NCBI RefSeq assembly: GCF_009601025.1
Contig: NZ_WIVE01000049.1
Coordinates: forward strand, 1 to 32,108
Length of the DNA: 32,108 nucleotides
Source: Roseospira navarrensis
GTDB lineage: Bacteria > Pseudomonadota > Alphaproteobacteria > Rhodospirillales > Rhodospirillaceae
Direction of reading: 5' to 3'
Numbering within the stretch: position 1 is the first letter of the stretch; each line of letters opens with the position of its first letter. Made by a program: the position numbers and the translations under genes. The notes beneath the pieces are model-generated. The model saw only the letters and a list, made by a program, of their open reading frames with translations. It did not search any database and was not told where the DNA came from. Below, piece by piece: positions 14,999 to 24,392 of this stretch.

Positions 14999-15312
14999 GG
15001 TGTGGCCTCCTGGCTGGGGGTTTCCGGATCGGCAGCGTCTCCCTCACCCGCCGGTTTCCGCCGGCGGCGGCGCTGCGGTGCGGCGGGATCGTCGCCCTCG
15101 CCCAGCCCGTCCTTGCGGGCGCGGGCGAAGACGCGGTCGCCGTCCAGGAAGGCGCGCAGCATAAAGGGGATCAACTCGGCGACACTCTCGCGCTCCCCAT
15201 AGGTCGCTTCGTAAAGGGATGCGTAATTTTTGAGGTCGGCATTCAGGGGCGCGTCCAGGGTGATGGTCAGGCGAACCGGGGTGCGGTCCGGCAGGCGGGG
15301 CAGCTTGAGCAT
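14995..15312 (-). CDS. DUF2274 family protein
   Basis: A 105-residue protein, MLKLPRLPDRTPVRLTITLD onward, with a short RHH-like beginning, a helix NADLKNYASLYEATYG and VAELIPFMLRAFLDGDRVFA, typical of DUF2274. These small proteins stand directly after trbI in alphaproteobacterial trb operons; their role is unknown, perhaps regulatory given the beta-helix-helix pattern. The C-terminal 40 residues are Arg/Pro/Glu-rich and likely disordered. It lies 3 bp after trbI and overlaps DUF736. Confidence 0.88.
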   Translation of the reverse strand: MLKLPRLPDRTPVRLTITLDAPLNADLKNYASLYEATYGERESVAELIPFMLRAFLDGDRVFARARKDGLGEGDDPAAPQRRRRRKPAGEGDAADPETPSQEATP

Positions 15313-15315
15313 GGC

Positions 15316-16524
15316 TCAGCCTCCTCGATACGGGCGAAGCACAAGGTCCCGATGCACGATGACACGCAGCGGGAAGCCAGGGCGGATGGTCAGGGTCGGC
15401 TGAACGTCGAGGAAGCGTTCGGTCAGGCGCGAGCCTGTACGGCTGACGGTGCCCTGCAGGGATTCGCGCAGGGCCCGGACCAGTTCGGACTCGTTCTCGC
15501 CCAGGGTCAGCTCACTACCGACGCCCAGCAGGGTCGCGAGCACGACGCCCGTGGCCAACCGGTCGACGTGATAGTCGACCCCGTCTTCCAGCCCGGCGTA
15601 TCCGGCCGGGTCGGTGGCCGGGAGGTTGTCGATCTGGACGGATGACCCGTCCGGCATGACGATGCGGTGCCAGACCAACAGGGCGCGCGACTGGCCGAAG
15701 GCGATGACGCTGTCATAGGTCCCGATCAGCCGCGATCCCTGCGGGATCAGCAGCACCCGGCCCGTGACCGTGTCGTAGACGTGTTCGGTCACCTGGGCGA
15801 TCACGGTGCCGGGCAGATCGGAATTGAGGCCGGTGATCAGGCTGGCGGCGATGATGCTGCCGGCCATGACCTGATGCGGCGAGGCCGGGGTCTCCAGGGC
15901 GTGTGGATTGTAGATGCCGCCGGTCTGGCGGCGGTTGAGGAAATCCAGCTTGGTCTGCTGGCCGTTGGGATCGCGCTCGGGGTCCAGGGCGAGGCGGTCG
16001 GCGGGCAGCGCCGGCGTCGAAGTGTCCGCGTCAGCGCGGTCGGGTTCATCCACCTCGGGTCCGACGGCCACGGCCCCAACCGGCCGGGTATCGATGCGGA
16101 ACAGCACACCGGACTCGCGGGCCTGCAGCGCCTGTGCGGCGAGGCGCTGGCGCTCGGCCTCGGCGGCGCGGTCGGCGGGGTCCGGCTCCAGCCCGACACG
16201 GCGGCGGTGTTCGAGGATGGGCCGGCCCAGGTCGCCGGGCAGCGGCGGCCCCAGCACCGGCGGCGGCGGCGCCATGTCGCCGTAATCGTCGGGCAGGCCC
16301 TCGAGGCCCTCGGGGGTCGGTCGGTGATCGGTGCGGTACAGGTCCTCGCCGTCTGATCCCCGTCGCAGATCCGGCGCCTGCAGGGCCAGCAGGGTCACGG
16401 TCATGACCGCCCCGGCGCCCAGGGCGGTCAGTCCGATGAGAAGGCCACGCCGGAACCGCACCACGCGGCGGGGCGTGGCCCGCAGGGCCAGGGTCTCGGG
16501 GTCGGCCTTCGGAGGCGCGGTCAT
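15316..16524 (-). CDS. trbI: conjugal transfer protein TrbI (VirB10-like)
   Basis: A 402-residue inner-to-outer-membrane scaffold of the type IV secretion channel. A short cytoplasmic start precedes a single membrane segment near residues 27-50 (RGLLIGLTALGAGAVMTVTL). A long proline-rich periplasmic linker and the conserved VirB10 C-terminal beta domain follow, visible in KLDFLNR, VMAGSIIAASLITGLNSDLP, GTVIAQVTEHVYDT, LLIPQGSRLIGTYDSVIAFG and DRLATGVVLATLLG. Length fits the family. The start overlaps trbG by 4 bp. It works with TrbG (VirB9) and TrbF (VirB8). Confidence 0.95.
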   Translation of the reverse strand: MTAPPKADPETLALRATPRRVVRFRRGLLIGLTALGAGAVMTVTLLALQAPDLRRGSDGEDLYRTDHRPTPEGLEGLPDDYGDMAPPPPVLGPPLPGDLGRPILEHRRRVGLEPDPADRAAEAERQRLAAQALQARESGVLFRIDTRPVGAVAVGPEVDEPDRADADTSTPALPADRLALDPERDPNGQQTKLDFLNRRQTGGIYNPHALETPASPHQVMAGSIIAASLITGLNSDLPGTVIAQVTEHVYDTVTGRVLLIPQGSRLIGTYDSVIAFGQSRALLVWHRIVMPDGSSVQIDNLPATDPAGYAGLEDGVDYHVDRLATGVVLATLLGVGSELTLGENESELVRALRESLQGTVSRTGSRLTERFLDVQPTLTIRPGFPLRVIVHRDLVLRPYRGG

Positions 16525-17522
16525 GATCCCCCTGCCCCGGCCGGGCGGCCGTCGGTGCGGGTGATGCGCACCACCTGCTGGTCATGCCCGCCCAGACGGA
16601 GTTCGGCGACGGCGAACAGGCGGTCGACGATGTAGTAGTTGCCGCGCATACGGTAGTTCACAAGCTGGCTGCCGCCGTCGGGGCCGATGATGAACAGCGG
16701 CGGCGCTTCGCCCTGGTCGATGCGGCGCGGGAAGGCGATGTAGACCTTGCGGCCGTCATCAAACGCCCGCACCGGACGCCAGGGTGGGCTGTCGCCGGAG
16801 ATGGCATAGCGGAACCGCATGGTCTCCAGGTTCACACCGTCCGCGATGGGCCGGGCCGCCTCGGCGGCGCTGTTCTGGCGGCGCAAGGCCAGGATCTGGT
16901 CCGCCGGATAAGTCCAGGACAGCGCCGCCATGGCGGTCGCTTCCGTGCTGACCAGGGTCAGGTGATAGGCACGGCGGTCGGTGGTGATAACCATGTTGGT
17001 GGTCAGGCCGGGGGCGAACGGCTTGACCAGAACATGAACCCGACGCTCGGCGCCGGTGCCGCTGGTGGTGTCGCCGATGACCCAGCGCACGGTGTCGCCG
17101 GCGGCGACGGAGACCAGGGTCTCGCCCGGTTGCAAGGCGATGTCGCTGATGCGCTCCGGCGCGGTGTAGAGCCGGTACAGCGCGCCGGGTGTATAGGGAT
17201 GAACCTGGATGGCGTTGAGGTAGCCATGCCGGGTGGGCTCGCGGGTGGCGGCGGCATTGGCGGCGGCAACGCGCGCCTCGGGCGGGCGGTCGTCGGGCTC
17301 CGGCTGGGCGGGCGGCGGCAGCAACTGACCCGGCAGAGGCAGCGGCTTCGGCACCTCGACGATCTCGACCGGGCGCGGCGGCTCCGGTTGGGCCACGGCG
17401 GGCCGGAAATCATCGCTGTCATAGCGGATCGACGGCGGCGGGGTGCGGCCCGCGCAGGCGGCCAGCGTCAGCAGGGAAACGGTCGCGACGAGCGCCGCGC
17501 GGGTGCGACGGGGGACGATCAT
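16521..17522 (-). CDS. trbG: conjugal transfer protein TrbG (VirB9-like lipoprotein)
   Basis: A 333-residue outer-membrane-complex component. The N-terminus carries a lipoprotein signal with lipobox LAAC (Cys23). A proline-rich linker follows, then the VirB9 domain with 'YRLYTAPERISDIALQPGE', 'VRWVIGDTTSGTGAERRVHV', VLVKPFAPGLTTNMVITTDR and YHLTLVST. The C-terminal part includes PWRPVRAFDDGRKVYIAFPR and YIVDRLFAVAELRLG. Both ends overlap neighbours by ATGA. It should pair with TrbI in the channel core. Confidence 0.95.
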   Translation of the reverse strand: MIVPRRTRAALVATVSLLTLAACAGRTPPPSIRYDSDDFRPAVAQPEPPRPVEIVEVPKPLPLPGQLLPPPAQPEPDDRPPEARVAAANAAATREPTRHGYLNAIQVHPYTPGALYRLYTAPERISDIALQPGETLVSVAAGDTVRWVIGDTTSGTGAERRVHVLVKPFAPGLTTNMVITTDRRAYHLTLVSTEATAMAALSWTYPADQILALRRQNSAAEAARPIADGVNLETMRFRYAISGDSPPWRPVRAFDDGRKVYIAFPRRIDQGEAPPLFIIGPDGGSQLVNYRMRGNYYIVDRLFAVAELRLGGHDQQVVRITRTDGRPAGAGGS

Positions 17523-18292
17523 GGGGCTGTCCTTTCCTGCGGGGGCGCGGACGGATCGGGCGCGGACGAAGCGGCCGGCGCCGGCTGTTCGGGGGAATCC
17601 GGCGCGTCGGTCTCGAAGGTGCGCGACCAGTCGATGGCGGTGATGAACAGGCCGAGCGGATTGGCACGCAGGGCTTCGGCGGTGCGCGGGGGACGCAGGG
17701 TTACGGTGAGGATGGCGGTCCAGCGTTCGGTCGCGACACGGCTGCCGCGCTCGAAGTGCTGTTCCGTCCAGGCGACCTGGAACGACCTTTCGGACGCGCG
17801 CACCACACTGGTGATCTGCACCGAGACGCTGCGCTCGCCGATGCGGGCGAAGGGCTCGGCGGCGCGGGCATGGGCGTTCAGGAACACCGCCGCGCGATCG
17901 CTCACCAGGTCATAGGCGGCCAGCCAGTTCCTGCGCACCAGGACGGGGTCGGTGGAGACCGAGCGCACGTTGGTGATGAACCGGCCCAGGTGCCAGGCGA
18001 TCTGGGCGTCGGTGGGCTGATAGCTCTCCACGGCGGGCGCGACGGCGCGGGCGGCGCCGAAGGTGTCGACCTCCACGACATAGGGCACGACCCGGCTCTG
18101 CAGGGACTGCCAGACCAGCCCGCCGGACAGGCCCACGGCCAGGGTCAGGCAGCCGAAGGCCATCAGGCGCCAGTTGCGGGCCTGGACGCGGGCGGCGCCG
18201 ATGCGTTCGTCCCAGAGCTGGGCGGCTTTCTGGTAGGGGGTGACGGGTTCGGGGGTGCGGCCGTATCGCTGCACGGGACGCTTGAAGGGCAT
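17519..18292 (-). CDS. trbF: conjugal transfer protein TrbF (VirB8-like)
   Basis: A 257-residue bitopic inner-membrane protein. The N-terminal PVQRYGRTPEPVTPYQKAAQ and LWDERIGAARVQARNWRLMA are the family signature, followed by one membrane helix (about 43-63) and the periplasmic VirB8 fold (VVPYVVEVDTFGAARAV, WHLGRFITNVRSVSTDP, RSFQVAWTEQHFERG). It lies 3 bp after trbL and overlaps trbG. It serves as an assembly factor of the secretion channel. The tail is Pro/Ser/Ala-rich. Confidence 0.95.
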   Translation of the reverse strand: MPFKRPVQRYGRTPEPVTPYQKAAQLWDERIGAARVQARNWRLMAFGCLTLAVGLSGGLVWQSLQSRVVPYVVEVDTFGAARAVAPAVESYQPTDAQIAWHLGRFITNVRSVSTDPVLVRRNWLAAYDLVSDRAAVFLNAHARAAEPFARIGERSVSVQITSVVRASERSFQVAWTEQHFERGSRVATERWTAILTVTLRPPRTAEALRANPLGLFITAIDWSRTFETDAPDSPEQPAPAASSAPDPSAPPQERTAP

Positions 18293-18295
18293 GGC

Positions 18296-19588
18296 TCAGT
18301 CCTCCTTGTCGCCGAGGGATGGCGCGGTGCCACCGCCCGGACGGTCGCCGTCGCGCAGGGTCTGCTGGGCGTCCTGCATGCGGGCACGCACCTGCTGTTC
18401 GGTGCGCAGGCGGCGCGCCCAGGCGGGAGCGGATGAGGCGGTGTCGGGCATGGGTCGGCCGGACCCGTCGGGCGCGGTCCCGCCGGTGGCGGTCCAGGCG
18501 GCACGACGGCCGTCGGCGGCGGCTTCGCGGAGTGGCCGGGTCGCGGCCCCTCCGGCGGCCCGGGCCATGCCGCCCAGGCCGGCCAGGGCGGCGCCGGGTC
18601 CACTCGTGCCGGATGTGGTCTCGCCCAGGCGGAAGGCGCTGGCGGCCCCTGTTCCCAGGGCCGTGCCGGCGCGCACGGCGGCCAGTCCGCCCGTCCCGGC
18701 CAGACGCGCACCGGCCAGGGCGGTGCCCCCGCCGATCAGGGCCAAACCGGCGGCAGCCCCGCCGGTGCCAAGCACGGCGCCGGCGCCAAGCTGTGGCGCG
18801 CCTGTGACCAGGCCGGCGGCGATGCCGGGGCCGAAGATGCCCAGGCCCAGCAACGCCAGCGAGGCCAGCACCAGGGACATGGCGGCTTCGATGGTGGGCT
18901 CGCCGGCATCCAGAGCTTCGGTGAAGGTATCGAACAGGCTGGCGCCGATGCCGACGATGACGGCCAGGACCATGACCTTGATGCCGGCGGCGACCACCGC
19001 GCCCAGCACCCGCTCGGCCAGGAACGCGGTTTTGTTCCAGAGCGCGAAGGGCACCAGGACGAAGCCGGCCAGGGTGGTCAGCTTGAACTCCAGGATGGTG
19101 ATGAAGAGCTGCACCGACAGCACGAAGAAGGCGACGATGACCAGCACCCAGGCCATCAAGAGCACGACGACGCTGAGCAGGTTGGAAAACACCTCGGGGA
19201 AGCCGACCATGCCCTTGATGTGATGGAGCAGCGGCCACGCGGCTTCGAACCCGGTGCCGGCGATGCGCCCCGGGCGGAGCAGGTCGTCGGCGGACATTCC
19301 GCCGGCGGTCAGGCCGAGCCCGGCGAAGGAGTCGAACAGGATGCCGGCCAGGGTCTCGAAGCTGTTCAGGATGAAGGCGAAGGCCCCGACGTAGAGAACC
19401 TTGCGCAACAGCCGGCCGGGCAGCGCGTCATCGCCCCCCAGCGCCCAGAACAGGCCGGCCAGGGTGATGTCGATGCCGATCAGGATGGTGGTCAGGAAGG
19501 CGACGTCGCCCTGCAGCAGGCCGAAGCCGCTGTCGATGTAGCGGACGAAGGTGTCCAGGAAGGCATCGATGATGTTGAGGTCCTGCAT
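18296..19588 (-). CDS. trbL: conjugal transfer protein TrbL (VirB6-like)
   Basis: A 430-residue polytopic inner-membrane protein. It starts MQDLNIIDAFLDTFVRYIDS and shows several hydrophobic segments between about 30 and 270 (FLTTILIGIDITLAGLFWAL, VVVLLMAWVLVIVAFFVL, VLGAVVAAGIKVMVLAVIVG, LVLASLALLGLGIFGPGIAA). A Gly/Ala-rich, then hydrophilic C-terminal region follows. It forms part of the DNA path through the inner membrane. A trbK gene is often found between trbJ and trbL, but the 42-bp gap here has no room for one. Confidence 0.94.
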   Translation of the reverse strand: MQDLNIIDAFLDTFVRYIDSGFGLLQGDVAFLTTILIGIDITLAGLFWALGGDDALPGRLLRKVLYVGAFAFILNSFETLAGILFDSFAGLGLTAGGMSADDLLRPGRIAGTGFEAAWPLLHHIKGMVGFPEVFSNLLSVVVLLMAWVLVIVAFFVLSVQLFITILEFKLTTLAGFVLVPFALWNKTAFLAERVLGAVVAAGIKVMVLAVIVGIGASLFDTFTEALDAGEPTIEAAMSLVLASLALLGLGIFGPGIAAGLVTGAPQLGAGAVLGTGGAAAGLALIGGGTALAGARLAGTGGLAAVRAGTALGTGAASAFRLGETTSGTSGPGAALAGLGGMARAAGGAATRPLREAAADGRRAAWTATGGTAPDGSGRPMPDTASSAPAWARRLRTEQQVRARMQDAQQTLRDGDRPGGGTAPSLGDKED

Positions 19589-19630
19589 GACGTCGCCTGC
19601 CTTCGTTTAAGTTCAGAGATGGCAAAGGGA

Positions 19631-20344
19631 TCAGCGCGGCGTATAGGCGCGGCCGTCACCGAGGAAGCGGTCGGTGGCGGCCCGCGCCGCTTCCTCGGCC
19701 TGGGCCTTGCGGGCGTTCTCCTGCGCCTCGGCGCGGGCCTGGGCGGCGAGCAGGGTCTGAAGCTGCATCTGTTGCTTGGCAGCCAGCGCCATGAGCTGAT
19801 TACCGGCCTGCTGGGCCTGTAGCGCGCCGACCGCGCCCTGGCTGCGGTTGACGAGATCGGCGAGCACGCCGTGATCGGCGCGGATATCCTCGACGATGCG
19901 GGATTGTACCCGCATGGAATGGCGCCAACCGTCCATGGCGTCCCGCCACCGCTCGCGCGCCGCGACGGCCATGTCGTCGACGGTGACCGTGCTGTCGTAG
20001 GTCTCGGGGTAACGCGCCCGCCACTGATCCTCCAGGCGGTCGAGGCTGAAGCTCAGCCCCTCGGCCTCGCGCATCAGGGCATCGATGCGCACCAGGGCGC
20101 CGGTCAACTCGCCGACGGACGAATGGTCCAGGCTGGTCAGGTTGCGGGCCATGTTCTCCAGCATGACGGCCTGGTTCTGCAGCGCGCGGATCTGGTTGTT
20201 GATCTGCTCCAGGGCGCGCGCGGCCTGCAGCACGTTCTGGACGTAGTTGGTGGAGTCGAACACCGGCCAGGCGGCACGGCCGGCGCCGGGGACGGCGAAT
20301 ACAAGAGCGGCGGCGAGCAGCGCCGCCAGGGAACGACGGGTCAT
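19631..20344 (-). CDS. trbJ: conjugal transfer protein TrbJ (VirB5-like)
   Basis: A 237-residue secreted protein with a Sec signal peptide (MTRRSLAALLAAALVFAVPG, cleavage near GRA-A). The mature part is coiled-coil rich: ALEQINNQIRALQNQAVMLE, NLTSLDHSSVGELTGALVRI, and a long Gln/Ala helix at the end. This matches TrbJ/VirB5 minor-pilin proteins, thought to sit at the pilus tip. The ATG at 20344 overlaps the trbE stop by ATGA and fits the signal peptide; upstream in-frame residues lie within trbE. Confidence 0.93.
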   Translation of the reverse strand: MTRRSLAALLAAALVFAVPGAGRAAWPVFDSTNYVQNVLQAARALEQINNQIRALQNQAVMLENMARNLTSLDHSSVGELTGALVRIDALMREAEGLSFSLDRLEDQWRARYPETYDSTVTVDDMAVAARERWRDAMDGWRHSMRVQSRIVEDIRADHGVLADLVNRSQGAVGALQAQQAGNQLMALAAKQQMQLQTLLAAQARAEAQENARKAQAEEAARAATDRFLGDGRAYTPR

Positions 20345-22794
20345 GACGGGTCTCCTTCGGGTTCGGGGAATGGGTCCTGGTCGCCAGCCGCGTCGGCCTC
20401 GATCAGGTCGGCGGCCCAGTCGAGGCCGCGCGCGCGCAGGAAGGCGGCGGCGAAGGGCGCACCGGCCGGCGTATCGTTCAGGCTGTCGATGAGCGTTTGC
20501 GCCGCCGGATCGGAGGCCCCGCACAGGGCCAGGGCCAGCGGTCCCAGGCCGAGCTGGAACAGGCGGTTGCCGCGCCGGGATTGCAGGTAGTATTCGCGCT
20601 TCGGCGTCGCCTGGGCGATCAGGTCGATCTGGCGGTCGTTGAGCCCGAAGCGCTCATAGACGGTGCGGGCCTGGGGCTCGACGGCGCGCTCGTTGGGCAG
20701 GAAGATGCGCTGTGGGCAGCTTTCGATGATGGCCGGCGCGATGGCGCTGTCGGCAATGTCGGCCAGCGACTGGGTGGCGAAGACGACGGCGACGTTCTTC
20801 TTGCGCAGCACCTTCAGCCATTCGCGGATGCGCGCGGCGAACAGCGGGTTGTCGAGGTAGACCCAGGCCTCGTCCAGGACCAGCAGCGTCGGCCGGCCGT
20901 CGAAGCGCGCCTCCAGGCGGTGGAACAGGTAGGTCAGCACCGGCAGGACCACCCCGGCCTCGCGCATCAGGGCTTCGGTCTCGAAGGCCTGGACATCGGC
21001 GAGCGCCAGCCGGTCCTCGGCGGCGTCCAGCAGCCGGCCGAACGGGCCTTCCAGGGTGTAGGGCGCCAGCGCGGCCTTCAGGGCGTTGGACTGCAGCAGC
21101 ACGGCCAGCCCGGTCAGGGTGCGCTCGTCCGGCGGCGCGCTGGCCAGACTGCCGAGCGCCGACCAGACGGCGTCCTTGACCTCGGGCGTGACGCTGACAC
21201 CTTCGTGGACCAGCAACGCCCCGATCCATTCGGCGGCCCAGCTTCGGGTGGCGGGATCGTCGATGCCGCGCAGGGGCTGGAAGGCCAGGGTGCCGTCGGC
21301 GCCCAGCACATGGTGCGTTCCGCCCATGGCCAGCACGGCGGCGCGGGCGGAGTTGCCCTTGTCGAAGATGAACACCTGGGCACCGGCATAGCGCCGGAAC
21401 TGCAGCGCCATCAGCGCCAGCAACACGGACTTGCCCGCCCCCGTCGGTCCCACGATCAGCATGTGGCCGACGTCGCCGACATGGGTGGACAGCCGGAACG
21501 GGGTCGAGCCCGAGGTCTCGGCCAGCAGCAGCGGCGGACCGTCCAGGTGCGCATTGCGGGCCGGCCCGGCCCAAACCGCCGGCAAGGGCATCAGGTGGGC
21601 CAGGTTCAGGGTATGGACCAGCGGCTGGCGCACGTTGGCGTAGACCTGCCCCGGCAGACTGCCGAGCCAGGCCTCGACGGCATTGACCGTCTCGCGGATG
21701 CAGGTGAAGCCGAGACCGTTGATCACGCGCTCCACAGCCCGCACCCGGTCCTCGGCCAACTCGCGGTCCTCATCCCACACGGTGACGGTGGCGGTCAGGT
21801 GCCCAAAGCCGACATGATCCCCACCCAGGGCCTGGAGCGCGGCGTCGGCATCCACCACCTTGTTGTCGGCGTCGCTGTCCAGCAGCGGCACCGGCTCGTT
21901 GGTCAGCACCTCGCGCAGCATGATGGTGATGGACTTGCGCTTGGCGAACCACTGCCGGCGCAGGCGGGTCAGCGCCCGCGTGGCCTGGGTCTTGTCCAGC
22001 GGCAGGAAACGGGTGACCCAGCGATAGCCGAAGTCCAGCCGGTTGAGCGCGTCCAGCAGGCCGGGCCGGGTCATGCCCGGAAAGCCCAGCACGGTGACGG
22101 TGCGCAGATGAGCCGCGCCCAGCATCGGCTCGAGCCCGCCGGTCAGCGGTGTATCGACCAGAACGCCGTCCAGGTACATCGGCACGGAGGGCACGGTCAC
22201 CGGATGACGTTTGGTGGAGATGGTGCCGTGCAGGACCGTCAGCGTCTCGGCATCGTCGAGCGCCCGCACCTCGGGAAGGACACCAGTGAGCAGGTCGAGG
22301 ATGCGGTCGGTCTCCTCGACGAAGCGGGCACGCTCGCGCTGCCAGTCACGGCCGCCAGCCGGCCGGTCACGCTCCAGCAGGGCGGCCTCGGCTTGCGCCT
22401 GACTGTCCGGCGGCGGCAGGTAGACCAGGGTCAGGTGATAGGCGCTCTCGAAGGCCGGGCGCCCGCCCTCGAAGGCGGCGCGCCGTTCGGCGTCCACCAG
22501 GGCCGAGGCCGGATCGGGGAACGCGGAGTCCGGATAGTGCGGCGCCGGGCGCCGTTCGGCCTCGAAGAACAGCGCCCAGCCCGACCCCAGGCGCCGCAGC
22601 ACGTTGTTGGCCCGCGCGCACAGGCCGACCAACTCGGCCTCCGTGGCACTCTCCAGATCCGGCCCCCGGAAGCGGACCGTGCGCTGGAACGAGCCGTCCT
22701 TGTTGAGCACGATGCCCGGCCCGGCCAGGGCGGCCCAGGGCAGGTGGTCGGCCAGCCGGTCGGCGCGCGGGCGGTATTCGCCGAGGCTCAGCAT
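20341..22794 (-). CDS. trbE: conjugal transfer ATPase TrbE (VirB4-like)
   Basis: An 817-residue cytoplasmic ATPase that powers pilus assembly and transfer. The N-terminal CagE/TrbE/VirB domain begins MLSLGEYRPRADRLADHLPW. Walker A GPTGAGKSVLLALMALQFRR lies at about residue 449 and Walker B LLVLDEAWVYL near 637; the downstream motif FATQSLADIADSAIAPAIIE is characteristic of VirB4. I chose the ATG at 22794 because the family begins at this point and translation overlaps trbD by 7 bp. A very long open frame on the opposite strand is only a high-GC shadow. Confidence 0.97.
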   Translation of the reverse strand: MLSLGEYRPRADRLADHLPWAALAGPGIVLNKDGSFQRTVRFRGPDLESATEAELVGLCARANNVLRRLGSGWALFFEAERRPAPHYPDSAFPDPASALVDAERRAAFEGGRPAFESAYHLTLVYLPPPDSQAQAEAALLERDRPAGGRDWQRERARFVEETDRILDLLTGVLPEVRALDDAETLTVLHGTISTKRHPVTVPSVPMYLDGVLVDTPLTGGLEPMLGAAHLRTVTVLGFPGMTRPGLLDALNRLDFGYRWVTRFLPLDKTQATRALTRLRRQWFAKRKSITIMLREVLTNEPVPLLDSDADNKVVDADAALQALGGDHVGFGHLTATVTVWDEDRELAEDRVRAVERVINGLGFTCIRETVNAVEAWLGSLPGQVYANVRQPLVHTLNLAHLMPLPAVWAGPARNAHLDGPPLLLAETSGSTPFRLSTHVGDVGHMLIVGPTGAGKSVLLALMALQFRRYAGAQVFIFDKGNSARAAVLAMGGTHHVLGADGTLAFQPLRGIDDPATRSWAAEWIGALLVHEGVSVTPEVKDAVWSALGSLASAPPDERTLTGLAVLLQSNALKAALAPYTLEGPFGRLLDAAEDRLALADVQAFETEALMREAGVVLPVLTYLFHRLEARFDGRPTLLVLDEAWVYLDNPLFAARIREWLKVLRKKNVAVVFATQSLADIADSAIAPAIIESCPQRIFLPNERAVEPQARTVYERFGLNDRQIDLIAQATPKREYYLQSRRGNRLFQLGLGPLALALCGASDPAAQTLIDSLNDTPAGAPFAAAFLRARGLDWAADLIEADAAGDQDPFPEPEGDPS

Positions 22795-23060
22795 GACCAC
22801 CAGCCCCGCTGGCGCAGGTGGCGCACCAGCACGACGGCGACGTCGGGATCGCGCCGCGCGGCCAGCACGGCGATGGTGTGGCCGACCACCCACAGCACCA
22901 GGCCGGCGACCCACTGCTGCAGGCCGAGGCCGATGGCGGCGGCGGTGGTGCCGATGACGATGGCCAGCGCGCGCGGCGCGCCGCCCATCAGGATGGGCTC
23001 GGTCAGGGACCGATGCAGCGGCACCTCGAAGCCCGGCAGGGAAGACGGCGCCGCGCTCAT
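22788..23060 (-). CDS. trbD: conjugal transfer protein TrbD (VirB3-like)
   Basis: A 90-residue inner-membrane protein. It has the family signature FEVPLHRSLTEPILMGGAPR followed by two close hydrophobic segments (ALAIVIGTTAAAIGLGLQQW and VAGLVLWVVGHTIAVLAARR), then 'DPDVAVVLVRHLRQ'. It starts with an ATGA overlap at trbC and runs 7 bp into trbE. It partners the TrbE ATPase. Confidence 0.95.
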   Translation of the reverse strand: MSAAPSSLPGFEVPLHRSLTEPILMGGAPRALAIVIGTTAAAIGLGLQQWVAGLVLWVVGHTIAVLAARRDPDVAVVLVRHLRQRGWWSC

Positions 23061-23395
23061 CGCACCAGCGCTCCGCCGCCGAAGGAGAAGAAGGAGAGGA
23101 AGAAGCTGGACGCCGCGAAGGCGATGGACAGGCCGAAGACGATCTGGATCAGGCGGCGGAACCCGCCGGAGGTCTCGCCGAAGGCCAGGGTCAGGCCGGT
23201 GATGATGATGATGATCACGGCGATGATCTTGGCCACCGGCCCCTGGACTGACTCCAGGATCTGTTCCAGGGGCGCCTCCCACGGCATGCCGGACCCGGCG
23301 GCCTGGGCAGCCGTGGCGGCGAGCAGGACGGCAGTGCCGACAACAGCGGCAAGACCATTGCGGACGACAGGGCGAAGTGGGAACGAACGGGTCAT
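23057..23395 (-). CDS. trbC: conjugal transfer pilin TrbC (VirB2-like)
   Basis: A 112-residue prepilin. It has a long signal peptide (about 1-33, ending AQA), the PWEAPLEQILESVQGPVAKI segment, and two membrane helices (IAVIIIIITGLTLAFGE and IVFGLSIAFAASSFFLSFFS). The TrbC pilin of RP4 is cyclised by the TraF peptidase; a TraF-like gene is present at 30005. It follows trbB by 28 bp and overlaps trbD. Confidence 0.95.
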   Translation of the reverse strand: MTRSFPLRPVVRNGLAAVVGTAVLLAATAAQAAGSGMPWEAPLEQILESVQGPVAKIIAVIIIIITGLTLAFGETSGGFRRLIQIVFGLSIAFAASSFFLSFFSFGGGALVR

Positions 23396-23423
23396 GGTGT
23401 GATCTCCTTGGGGTGAATCGGAC

Positions 23424-24392
23424 TCAGAGGGCGGCGAGCCCTTCCGGAGTGAGGGTGGCGACGGCGTAGTCGCCCGCGCCGTCGAGGCCGGTGACGGCGG
23501 CGACGGTCTCGACCCGGCGGGCCGAGCCCCGGCCGGCGATGAAGACGACGAGGTCGATGGCCTCGGCGATCAGGCGCCGGGGGACGGTGACCACGCCCTC
23601 CTGGCAGAGCTGTTCGATGCGGTAGAGCGCGGCGCGGGCGGAGTTGGCATGGAGGGTGGCGATGCCGCCGGGGTGGCCGGTGTTCCAGGCCTTGAGCATG
23701 TCCAGGGCCTCGGCCCCCCGGACCTCGCCGACGATGATCCGGTCGGGGCGCAGGCGCAGGGTGGAGCGCACCAGATCGGCCAGCGAGACATGGCCGCGCC
23801 GGGTGCGCAGGCTGACGCAGTCGGGCGCCGCGCACTGAAGCTCGCGGGTGTCCTCAATCAGGATCACCCGCTCGTCATCGGACGCCACCTCGGCCAGCAG
23901 GGCGTTGGCCAGCGTGGTCTTGCCCGACGAGGTGCCGCCGGCGATGAGGATGTTGCGTCGCGCGCGCACGGCGGCGCGCAGGCCGTCGGCCTGGATGGGT
24001 GTCAGGATGCCGTCGGCGATGTAATCGGCCAGGGTGTGGACCCGCGAGGCCGGCTTGCGGATGGCGAAGCAGGGTGCCGGGGCGACCGGCGGCAACAGCC
24101 CCTCGAAGCGTTCGCCCGAAGGCAGTTCGGCGCTGACGACCGGGCTGTCGGCGTGGACCTCGGCGCGCACGTGCGAGGCCACCAGCCGGATGATGCGTTC
24201 GGCTTCGGCTGTGCCCAGGCGGGCGCCGGTGTCGATGCGCCCCTCGCCCAGGCGATCCAGACGCAGGCTGCCGTCGGGGTTGACCATGACCTCCAGCACG
24301 GCGGGGTCGGCCAGGGCTTCGGCGATGACCGGTCCCATGGCGGTGCGCAGCATGGCGCGGCGGCGGTCGTCGGCTTCCGGATGCGGGATCAT
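23424..24392 (-). CDS. trbB: conjugal transfer ATPase TrbB (VirB11-like)
   Basis: A 322-residue hexameric secretion ATPase. Walker A is GGTSSGKTT (about 152-160), followed by the Asp box [20 protein letters not shown], Walker [13 protein letters not shown] and the His box [13 protein letters not shown]. The N-terminal domain includes [18 protein letters not shown]. It acts at the inner membrane with TrbE and TraG. Its start overlaps the CopG-like gene by ATGA, so the regulator and the trb genes form one unit. Confidence 0.97.
   Translation of the reverse strand: MIPHPEADDRRRAMLRTAMGPVIAEALADPAVLEVMVNPDGSLRLDRLGEGRIDTGARLGTAEAERIIRLVASHVRAEVHADSPVVSAELPSGERFEGLLPPVAPAPCFAIRKPASRVHTLADYIADGILTPIQADGLRAAVRARRNILIAGGTSSGKTTLANALLAEVASDDERVILIEDTRELQCAAPDCVSLRTRRGHVSLADLVRSTLRLRPDRIIVGEVRGAEALDMLKAWNTGHPGGIATLHANSARAALYRIEQLCQEGVVTVPRRLIAEAIDLVVFIAGRGSARRVETVAAVTGLDGAGDYAVATLTPEGLAAL

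Noticed and set aside
20497-23202. Very long open frame on the plus strand opposite trbE and trbD
   Set aside because: It is a high-GC antisense shadow: Gly/Gln/Arg-rich, no known motif, and fully covered by well-recognised trb genes.
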